Part shown: in pieces, positions 1-7,168 of the stretch
Numbering within the stretch: position 1 is the first letter of the stretch
How the letters are laid out: each line of letters opens with the position of its first letter
Source of the DNA: Chalara sp. BL73
Lineage: Eukaryota; Ascomycota; Leotiomycetes; Helotiales
Direction: 5' to 3'
Assembly (NCBI GenBank): GCA_918026815.1
Contig: CAKJVC010000026.1
Span: 1-14,953, forward strand
DNA length: 14,953 bases
Translations under genes and position numbers: made by a program
Notes under the pieces: generated by a model
Told to the model about the DNA's origin: nothing
Database searches by the model: none
What the model saw: the letters and a program-made list of their open reading frames with translations, nothing else

Positions 1-380
1 GTATTCTCGGGGAACCTACCGCCTGTTTTCCGCTTCCTCTTCGAGACATCCGATAGATAGACATAGCACTTGGCCGCATTCTGGTACCAGCGAAACATAA
101 AGTTGATTGCCTCTGTGAGCTCGGCGCTACTCGATTTGTCGATACAACAGGTGTCCACCCAGAAGTGTTGCAGGCCATCGTGAGCAGCCTGGTCTGCGCA
201 GAAGAAAAGCTTTTGTATCCAGCTTTTGGCCTCCTATCTCCTTTCGCTACGTCTTCAAAGTTGACCTCTTCATTGTCCTTTCCCCATGTGTGTAAAAAGA
301 ATAGCATAGGGAGGGATGTTGTTGAGCAGATTGTCAGTTAGGCTGAGTTGACCGTGTTCGTCACGTCGCAAAAGACGCAT
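1..380 (-). CDS. HET-domain (heterokaryon incompatibility) protein, N-terminal part, runs off left edge, two frameshifts
   Basis: The start ATG is at 380-378 and opens with MRLLRRDEHGQLSLTDNL, followed by NNIPPYAIL, the usual beginning of a HET protein. HTWGKDNEEVNFEDV follows, then GYK, KLFFCADQAAHDGLQHFWVD, TCCIDKSSSAELTEAI and NAAKCYVYLSDV. These are the hallmark blocks of the HET domain (PF06985), which in fungi triggers cell death after fusion of unlike hyphae. The pieces lie in different frames. One extra base sits in the A-run at 294-298 (T-run in the coding sense), where the usual Ser before HTWG also reads Leu (TTA for TCA). One base is missing in the run at 211-214, inside GYKK. The two changes cancel each other. 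The 3' part of the gene is outside the window. Family identity is strong; whether the gene is functional is open. Confidence 0.85.
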
Positions 381-650
381 TGTCGATTGCGAATAGTATG
401 GAGGATGAGGCAGTGAGCATTAGGATCAGGACCTAAATATGTAGGAAGAAGATTGTGAATGTGAAGAAATAGAAGTAGGATGTCCTAAAACGAACGATTG
501 ATGGACAGCTGTGTGGCCTTGCTTGTCTGCCTAAGGCGGACGGCTGTTTGGTCGAAAACATCCCTAGCGAACCCTCGCGTAATAACATCAGAATACAGGG
601 GTGGGGATTCATCCCATCAACCGTGCTTACAGCGTTGTAAGCTTTTCCTC
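381..650. other. upstream region of the HET gene, no gene seen
   Basis: This stretch precedes the HET start codon on the minus strand and presumably holds its promoter and 5' leader. I found no long open frame, RNA gene or clear repeat in it. Confidence 0.4.
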
Positions 651-740
651 TAAAATACTAAAATACTAAAATAATACAAATAAACTAATATTTAAAAATT
701 TTTATTATAATTATTTATAGTTATTGCTGTACAATAAAAG
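651..740. repeat. AT-rich tract with AAAATACT repeats
   Basis: About 90 bp almost entirely of A and T, starting with three tandem copies of an AAAATACT-like unit and continuing through long A and T runs. It stands out from the otherwise mixed composition and directly abuts the small terminal-repeat element at 741. It could be a matrix-attachment-like or insertion-prone spacer, or a relic of C-to-T mutation. No coding potential. Confidence 0.6.
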
Positions 741-856
741 TGTGACGGCGCAGCATGAGTAGCTTTTACCACGTTGCCAACCGGCCCAAAGGCACTAGAA
801 TTGGTTGGAAACCATTCGCTATTCAACTATAAATAGGTGACGCCGCAGCCGTCACA
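741..856. mobile_element. 116-bp element with 9-bp terminal inverted repeats and 5-bp target duplication
   Basis: The element begins TGTGACGGC (741-749) and ends GCCGTCACA (848-856), a perfect 9-bp inverted repeat. It is flanked on both sides by AAAAG (736-740 and 857-861), a perfect 5-bp direct repeat. The TG...CA ends and 5-bp duplication fit either a very short LTR or TRIM-like element or a MITE. It also has a near-identical direct repeat inside its ends: 742-754 and 837-849 match at 12 of 13 positions. A TATA-like ATAAATAG lies near 829-836. It encodes nothing. The borders are directly visible; the class of element is an inference. Confidence 0.65.
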
Positions 857-1004
857 AAAAGTAGAAACTGTGACAACCGGTATGCTCAAAGTGCGACACG
901 GAGGTCATGGCATGGGATCAGGAGGCTGAAGATCAGGGTATGAGGGGTTTCAGAGCCGATACGGAGGAGAGTCGGAGTCGCTTATATAAAGGCCTGCTCC
1001 CACT

Positions 1005-1205
1005 TGTCACGGCCCTGGCCCTATCTCGCTTAGAGCCTGCTTAGACCGGCCCCTGGCCCGTCTCCTGTATATAAAGCGCTGCTTTCCTTCCCTTCTTCTG
1101 TCTGTAGCTTGTTCTCTTAGTTATAACAATTATAGTTGTTCACACCTCTGAGTCCTTCTACCTAGATCTACGGATCGAGATCCCTGTTCAGCTTGAGTTG
1201 TTACA
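1005..1205 (+). mobile_element. solo LTR of a retrotransposon, 201 bp, with 5-bp target site duplication CCACT
   Basis: The segment starts TGTCACGGCC at 1005 and ends GAGTTGTTACA at 1205, giving the TG...CA ends of an LTR. CCACT occurs immediately before it (1000-1004) and immediately after it (1206-1210), an exact 5-bp target duplication typical of integrase-mediated insertion. A TATA box (TATATAAA, 1068-1075) lies in the first half and a pyrimidine-rich tract follows, as expected for U3/R; this gives the plus orientation. No gag, pol, primer-binding site or second LTR is next to it, so it is a solo LTR left after recombination. The perfect duplication suggests it is fairly recent. Confidence 0.8.
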
Positions 1206-1210
1206 CCACT

Positions 1211-2096
1211 CTCTACAGTTGTTCCTCATGTTTTTGTATCCTTCGTAGGTAGATGTAAGGTGCTGGAGTAGTGTGGCACAAATCAACTCATATTGAACAA
1301 AGACTAATCTCTACCCTTTCTACTACGTCCCGAGTCCCCTACTTATACCTTCCAAACCCCTGGCGGCTCCCTACGTGCCCATACATGCCAAGTCTCAGTG
1401 CCTTTACCGAGCCCCTTCATTGCCCCTCAGCACGTGACATCCTGGCGCCTGACAAATTGTACGCCCTTTGCGCTTTTCCGAATAACCAATTATAAAAGCA
1501 TATAAAGCTTGTTTTGCGTGTTGTTGCGTATAAGCAAAAAAGTCGTCGAAAGTATTGAAACTGCCTTGTAGTAAAAAGATAATAGTATAATTAAAGCTTC
1601 TACATTCAACGACGAAAATTCGATGCTTAAAGCTGCCGGATCGGCCTGATTTTGGGTAGCAGATACAGTCGACGACATATTAATCAATTGCGAGTATGTA
1701 CCGATAACAGCTAGCAACAGTAAGATAGCGACGGCAAAGTGGTAACGACGAGGTCAAAATGCTCGGAGCAGCTACGGTACGAAATTTTACAGCCAATCCC
1801 TCACTACAACTTTGTGCCTTGACTGCTCCCTACACCGCTTGCCTATTACAAAAATAGCTAAGGGGAGGACGACGTGTCACTCCCCAGGAGTTTGGGTCTG
1901 ATGTTGTGGATTCTGCTTTTACGTTTGGTTGAAGGTCTACGGAGCGGATTGTGGCTGCGCTACTTATGTTATGAGATCATAATTGCAACAGACCAGAGGG
2001 CAAATTTCTTCGGCACGATTCCGACTCTTCCCATCCGAAAGCTTGGTCCAGGAAATGGGCAATGAACTGAGGACTAGCATAGGTTGATTTTTCACA
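1211..2096. other. gene-free stretch, possible degraded retroelement sequence
   Basis: No open frame here looks like a conserved protein. Two weak hints of older mobile DNA exist. TGTAAGGTGC near 1254 and GCGCCTGACA near 1446 are imperfect inverted ends of an LTR-like segment, with a TATA-like motif on the minus strand (complement of about 1340-1350) but no target duplication. A minus-strand frame at 1490-1717 contains MSSTVSATQNQADPAA, which faintly resembles the start of some copia Gag proteins. Neither is strong enough to annotate as an element. Confidence 0.3.
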
Positions 2097-2151
2097 ATGT
2101 CGATGGAACCTTACAATAAAGTCGCACTAACCCCGCCTTATCCTTCCCGGT

Positions 2152-2604
2152 GTGCCAGCCACATACGTCTTTCTCTGTCCCATTCGAGGTCACATGAGTG
2201 GACAGATGCTACGACGTGGTACGGTGCAGCCAAATCAAAATTCTACCTGTCTCGGGGTGGATGCCGACGGACAACCACCAATGCATATACACTCCCGGCA
2301 TTTAAGGTTCTGTCTGCATAATCCCTCTCTAGTACCGACACGAAGTGGAGTCTCTCCCTTTACACCACGAAGGCGGCGCTCCTTCCCAGCCAGAATGTCC
2401 AATTCGTCTACTGCAGCTTATCCACAAACAATTCCCGTGGAGAAACCGACAGCGCATTCCGTTGGCAGAAACGAATCAGTAATAGAGAAAAAGCGAAGGA
2501 ATTCAAGGTCGAGTAAATCCAATACGGAGATGACCTCCAATGTCCAAGATGGAACGGAGGCGAGGAAGAGTGAGGGTGGTGTGATAGAGAAAGGGAGGAT
2601 TTAG
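2152..2604 (+). CDS. hypothetical protein or 3' exon, uncertain
   Basis: An open frame of about 150 codons ends with TAG at 2602-2604. I do not recognise it. Its second half is rich in Ser, Arg, Lys, Glu and Pro, for example TIPVEKPTAHSVGRNESVIE, and ends in a charged region. It has the look of a cytoplasmic tail or a disordered C-terminus rather than a random frame. The frame opens on GTG; the first in-frame ATG is near 2194. Another frame opens at an ATG in a fair context at 2097, so an upstream exon could join it. It would be tail-to-tail with the minus-strand frame ending at 2682. Could be chance. Confidence 0.3.
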   Translation: MPATYVFLCPIRGHMSGQMLRRGTVQPNQNSTCLGVDADGQPPMHIHSRHLRFCLHNPSLVPTRSGVSPFTPRRRRSFPARMSNSSTAAYPQTIPVEKPTAHSVGRNESVIEKKRRNSRSSKSNTEMTSNVQDGTEARKSEGGVIEKGRI

Positions 2605-2681
2605 GTGATGATGAAACGAGTCTTAGTTTCCCGCCCTTCTGGTAAGTAGAGCAAATTTGGTCGATACCTCGATGGGCACAT

Positions 2682-2927
2682 CTAATGATCCCGAAGTGCG
2701 ACTTGTGAAAAGCAAATTGCCATCTCTAACGCAAGCCAACTTTTCTGCTCCCGAAGCGTGAGCTTAACAACCTCCCTGTAATCCCTTACAGCTCTAGCGT
2801 TCTCAGATGTCGACTTTGCGATTCGAAACTGGGAAGCAAAATGGAACGACTGAGGTACGGTTGGATTGGAAACATTAATCTCTTCGGGAAGGAGCCGCTG
2901 TAAATAGTAATCGTTAGCCGATAAATA
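2682..2927 (-). CDS. orphan 3' exon or gene fragment, unknown function
   Basis: An 81-codon minus-strand frame with no start codon looks strongly coding, with helical, charged sequence such as NPTVPQSFHFASQFRIAKS and ARAVRDYREVVKLTLREQK, ending at TAG (2684-2682). A good intron end precedes it: a CTAAC branch-like site about 15 bases before a TTTACAG acceptor (2900-2898), so the exon may start at 2897. It lies just downstream of the FMP46-like gene on the same strand. The obvious donor of that gene (GTAGTA, 2988) would join it out of phase. So it is either the last exon of that gene through another junction, or the remains of a separate gene. I do not recognise the family. Confidence 0.4.
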   Translation of the reverse strand, partial: YLSANDYYLQRLLPEEINVSNPTVPQSFHFASQFRIAKSTSENARAVRDYREVVKLTLREQKSWLALEMAICFSQVALRDH

Positions 2928-2941
2928 TCATATGCTCTGTC

Positions 2942-3612
2942 TCAACAGCTCTGAAGCCGCAGGTAATGAAGCATGAGGTGAATACTACCTTTAGGAATCT
3001 CCCTCACGGACACACTAACACCTGCTATTGTCGCCGCCGAAATACTCAGTCGGCCGCGTGCGTCTTTTTCCACCATCTTCAAGATCTCGGACATATCGTC
3101 TCCAACCACTGCCTTTCCGTTCGTCCAGTCCACCGTCTATAGAAATAGTCGGCAACCCGATTCGATAGAGCTTGAAGGGATTGAGAGGTAGTGCAACGTA
3201 CGAGAGGCTTCTGAAAGTTCTCTGCGTTTTCCTTGGTTTTTTCATCGCGTCTGCCTTATTCTTTGCACCCCTTACCATAGTACTCGCTGTCTGCGTTCCA
3301 ATATACTCGAGGATGCTCTTAAGCTGTTCTGCCGTTGGTGGATCCTCGGTGATGTTGAGCTCGAACTCCTCTCGGCGCGCAAGAGTCTGATGCGAGTGAT
3401 CACTGGCTTGATCTTCGGTAGCATGTTCGCTCGCAATCGCAGAAGCTTGCTTGAGGAGAGTATACACCCGCAAGGATGCCGGCGAGCTCGCCTTGTGAAA
3501 GAGTGTGATTACATTGTGAGGTTTATACTATTCGGCCGTAGCCGCAGTTTAGCGATATGACTTTAATATCGTGTGCTCGCGAAGAGAACTTGATACTTAC
3601 GAAGCGAAACAT
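2942..3612 (-). CDS. FMP46-like putative mitochondrial redox protein (DUF1687), three exons, one frameshift
   Basis: Exon 1 is only ATG-TTT-CGC-TTC (3612-3601; MFRF). Exon 2 spans 3527-3202 and reads YKPHNVITLFHKASSPASL, RVYTLLKQASAIASEHATED, and EEFELNITEDPPTAEQLKSI. Exon 3 starts at 3136 with TVDWTNGKAVVGDDMSEILK. This block order is that of fungal FMP46/DUF1687 proteins, predicted mitochondrial thioredoxin-fold redox proteins. Introns are 3528-3600 (73 bp) and 3137-3201 (65 bp). Exon 2 is 326 nt where a phase-0 exon needs a multiple of three. The break is in the run of six A at 3237-3242: before it the frame gives GAKNKADAMKK, after it KENAENFQKPL. One base appears to be missing. The stop at 2944-2942 gives a longer tail than I expect, so the 3' end may be wrong. 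Confidence 0.75.
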
Positions 3613-4299
3613 TGCGGTGTTGATCAATCTTTGATTCGAAAGAGCTGGACTTGAAAGCTGCAGAGATTCCACAGGCTGACGAACGCCTCTCTCAACCGCG
3701 AATTTTTTAGCCGGCGTTCCTCGAGCTTCTACAATCCTAGAGGCCGAGATACTCAAGAAAACTGCCGATGCTAATGAGAAAGCAATTCCACAGGTCGCTC
3801 GTCTCTGATACGATTGTGGAGATGAGGTCGAAGCACATCTCGGCAGGCTCTCTGCACCAGCTGTGATAAGGATACGTAATAATAATCTCTGGAGTTAACG
3901 TTTTGTGAGCTGCGATATTTGAAAGAGAATTAAAATAAAGTTGAAACGTCCAAGATGACAAGCTAACATAACCGTTGGATCTATGACGTTAGACAATGAC
4001 GTAGCACGCAACCAGCCAACACTGGTTAGCTCTCGGACCACACTTTGCGTCACAAGCTGGAGCTAAACTGTATCAAGAAAGGCGTAATCAACTTTCCTCA
4101 GCCACCATGGCGTCGCTTGTCTGCGCCACCAACGATCCTGACGAAACCACCAGAACGCACCTCAAGTGGCACACTTCAACCGGCACAACTCCTACTCCCG
4201 GCCATCATCTTCATCTTTCCAATATTATCTTGCTGAAAGTCTCAGCTCTATTAGTTGGCGTATCAAATATGTCGATAGTCGCACTGCTGCACGTCTATA
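3613..4299. promoter_or_regulatory. divergent promoter region between FMP46-like gene and kinase
   Basis: This 687-bp interval separates two start codons that point away from each other, so it should carry both promoters. Two TGACGT motifs (3984-3989 and 3997-4002), half sites for ATF/CREB-type bZIP factors, lie 13 bp apart. An open frame starts at an ATG in strong context (CAGCCACCATGG, ATG at 4107) and runs to 4415, past the kinase start in another frame; if transcribed it would be an upstream ORF. No other gene is seen here. Confidence 0.5.
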
Positions 4300-6625
4300 A
4301 TGGATCCTCAATCAACACCTACGAAGACAGCTGCCAGCACGCCCGTCATGTACCCGGGCCCGCTCAGTCTGACGACAACCTCCCAGCATCAACAACCGCT
4401 GTCTCTATCCGATAGCGCCCCTCATTCAGACCCCTTCCTGCATCCTCTGCGGATGCACACAGTTCAAGAGTGAGCAAATCGTCCCTTTATTCGTTGCGCG
4501 ATCTTTGACCATCCCACCAAATACGACCCACAGTAGTCGGCTCGCAGGAGAGCAGAAGTCTCCATACTAGCTTGACAGCTTCGTACAACCATATGATTCT
4601 TTACGTCATAGAATCATTACTCATGCTAACATTTGCAAGCCAGGACCTACAAAGCCAAAGTCGAGCAGGACTCCATTACCGGACGGAAGCTGATAAATCA
4701 ATACGAGATCATCGACGAGATAGGCGGAGGTACTCATAGCAAGGTCAAACTGGCACGGAGTCTCGAGAGGGAGGACTACTATGTTGCGATCAAATCATAT
4801 CACGCTTCTCCAAGAAGCGTCGACTTGAAGGGTTACCGTCTCACCAGAGGAGAAGACCAAGAGAGAGATTGCTATCCTCAAGAAAGTACGTCATCCTAAT
4901 GTCGTCGGTCTGCTTGAGATCATCGACGACCCGGAGTTGAAGAAGATATATCTGGTTCTAGAACATGTTGAGCTAGGAGAGGTAGTATGGCGCAAGGAGG
5001 GGGACCCGCAGATATGTCTTTACGAGAGGCAACGAATTGATAGGGATATTCGAGGAGATACGGACACGGGAGATGATGAGAAACTTTTCAAGACGCTCCA
5101 GCAGCGTCACCAGCGGAAGGAGGCACAACGGGCAAGGATCTCTCAACTGCAACTAGCACACGGACATGTCGATTATTTGAACGCAGACCATGGTGTCGAC
5201 GAGGAGGAAGCTGGAATGGCATCACTGCCACGAAAAAAGGCGCATGATCCTACGCAGAACCTGCCTCGACCCGATAGGTCGATAATCCAGTTCGATCCTA
5301 GCTCTCAGGCTCATTTAAGAACAACATCGCAAGCACCCTCGCGGACGGGCTCTCGTGCCAATACGCCACTTCCGACGGCGGTCGACATTCCTCCCCTCGA
5401 TAGCGACAACGAAGATGGGATAATTAGCCTATCGCAATCCATCTCGTCGAACCATGGTTCGTCTTACGCTCTTGACCGAATGACATGTGGCATCTATCTC
5501 GAAGATACACCATTTCGAGGACGGTCACCGAGTTTGACCGACATGATAATATCATGCAAGCCGTCTGTTGATAATATGATGCAGCATTACGCCTTCGAAG
5601 AGGAATTTTCCTACGTTCCCTGCCTCACAATCGACCTGGCAAGATCGATATTTAGAGACACCGTGCTGGGATTGGAGTATCTGCACTACGAAGGGATCGT
5701 CCACCGAGATATCAAGCCTGCCAATCTGCTGTGGACCAAAGATCATCGTGTGAAGATCGCGGATTTTGGGGTCTCGTATTTCGGTAGACACATCCGAGAA
5801 GGCGAGACGGAAGAAGATATCTCTGAAGAGGATGCCACAGATTTTGATGACAAACTAGAACTCGCCAAGACTGTAGGCACACCAGCCTTCTTCGCCCCCG
5901 AGCTTTGCTACACGGACTACGATGTCAAGCAACCGGAAGTCACGGAGCAAATCGATGTCTGGTCTTTGGGTGTCACCCTGTACTGCCTCATCTACGCTCG
6001 TATCCCATTCATGGCGGAAGATGAATACCAGCTATACCGGGCAATTGCAAACGAAGAGGTTTATATTCCTAGACGACGCCTCAAGGCTGTCGATCCATCA
6101 TGCTCAACTTTGCACTCGCCGCTAAATGCAGGCATGAGCCTATCAACTGGTCCGTATAGAGAGGAAGGAGAACTCGCGTTCGAGGATATTGACGAGGAGT
6201 TATACGATCTGCTCAGCAGGATGCTGATTAAGGATCCTACGGAGCGTATTAAACTGAGGGAGGTCAAACGTCATCCGTGGGTGGTTCGCGACATTGATGA
6301 CATTGTTGGGTGGTTTGAAGCCTCGGATCCATCACGGATGACTGCTGGTAAAAGGATCCAGGTCGATGATCGTGAATTGGAACGCGCTGTTATTCCAATC
6401 ACTCTTCTCGAGCGTGCTCGTTCAGCAGTCAAGACGGCTGTCGGGAAGGTTATTGGCGTGAAGGCTCTCGCAAGGAGAGCTGTAAGCACGACAAGCGTAG
6501 TGATCACTGTAGCCGTTGTTTTTTTTCTTTGCTATTCTGGCTTAGTGCCAAGAGTCCCATTACTTTTGGCCGCGACCTCCGTAGTTAAGTTATCTAACAC
6601 AATACAGACGAGAGGATGTGGCTGA
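4300..6625 (+). CDS. CaMKK/SNF1-activating-type serine/threonine protein kinase, two frameshifts near the ATP-binding lysine
   Basis: Exon 1 starts at ATG 4300 (MDPQSTPTKTAASTPVMYPG, Ser/Pro-rich) and ends at 4469. An intron (GTGAGC 4470 to CCAG 4643, CTAAC branch near 4625) leads in phase to ETYKAKVEQD and the kinase start INQYEIIDEIGG. The catalytic lysine lies in VAIK (4783-4794). HRDIKPANLL is near 5702, IADFGVSYFG near 5756 and GTPAFFAPELC near 5877. A Ser/acidic insertion of about 200 residues lies inside the N-lobe/C-lobe junction, as in fungal CaMKK-type kinases that activate Snf1/AMPK and CaM kinases. The frame slips twice by one missing base, at about 4792-4796 and 4824-4831; the middle piece reads ISRFSKKRRL and the next VTVSPEEKTKREIAILKK. 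The hydrophobic C-terminal stretch probably translates an intron (GTAAGC 6482 to ACAG 6607, CTAAC branch), giving about 675 residues once both slips are allowed for. Confidence 0.85.
4470..4643 (+). other. intron 1 of the kinase gene
   Basis: The donor GTGAGC at 4470 and acceptor CCAG ending at 4643 join the exons in phase (GA|G gives Glu). GCTAAC near 4624-4629 sits 14 bases before the acceptor. At 174 bp it is longer than the other introns in the window. It contains a TTACGTCA motif (4601-4608), the same core as the CRE half-sites upstream. Confidence 0.7.
6482..6607 (+). other. probable last intron of the kinase gene
   Basis: GTAAGC at 6482 directly follows a codon boundary, and TATCTAACAC then AATACAG ends at 6607, a textbook fungal branch and acceptor. 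At 126 bp it is a multiple of three without stops, so the unspliced frame also stays open and adds a false-looking hydrophobic segment of about 40 residues. An alternative acceptor, GGCTTAG ending at 6545, would give a 64-bp intron and a different end. After 6607, another frame reads REDVAERRQSSHEVL, which would also suit a kinase tail. Confidence 0.5.
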
Positions 6626-7168
6626 ACGAAGACAATCTTCGCATGAAGTTTTGTGAGGGGTATGCTCTCAGTGTGAATGAGTGATTTGTCTAGCTAAAGT
6701 GGCTGATCTGAAGCTTGCGAATACAGGGTATGAAAAAAATTGAACAGGGCATTTGTTTCACTGATGTGCGCCGTGGCCTGTTTATCAATATGTTCAGTCA
6801 TTGTAATCTTGGTAAACGTGCGCTCCTTCGTGGTTTCGATACTCGATATCCTTGCCTTTCATACAGTCCACACTTCTTTAGGTATAGCGACTGACAGGCC
6901 AACATCATTAATCGAGTCATTTAGTATCCGCCCGATAACATAAAGTGCGTTCTCGTTACTATGTATGACGATAAGAGGGGGGTGGGGGTTCAGCTAAAAC
7001 GCTTGATTGCACAACAATATTTTACAAAAGTTTATACATTTAGAATGTATCCAAATCTAGAGAGCTTTCTACAGTTCTATTGCAGTACCGCTGATTTTGC
7101 TCTGCTGAATATTTCAAGGTTGGCTGTTAGAGTTGGAGTATATTTGAGCGCGCTTAAAAGAACAAGGG
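6626..7168. other. intergenic region between convergent kinase and MFS genes
   Basis: This is 3' flanking sequence for both neighbours, which end tail-to-tail. Open frames of about 65-85 codons are present but show no family features. The region is A/T-richer than the flanking genes, as is common for fungal 3' untranslated sequence. Confidence 0.5.

Noticed and set aside
1254..1460. LTR-like segment with imperfect TGTAAGGTGC/GCGCCTGACA ends
   Set aside because: The ends match at only 8 of 10 positions and there is no target duplication.
1490..1717. Minus-strand frame with a faint resemblance to the start of a copia Gag
   Set aside because: Only a short low-information stretch is similar and no protease, reverse transcriptase or matching LTR lies nearby.
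3523..3756. Upstream extension of the FMP46-like protein resembling a mitochondrial presequence
   Set aside because: The frame opens on TTG with no ATG before MFRF; the ATG at 3612 fits the family start.
3737..3961. 74-codon minus-strand frame in the divergent promoter
   Set aside because: No family features and it lies where two promoters are expected.
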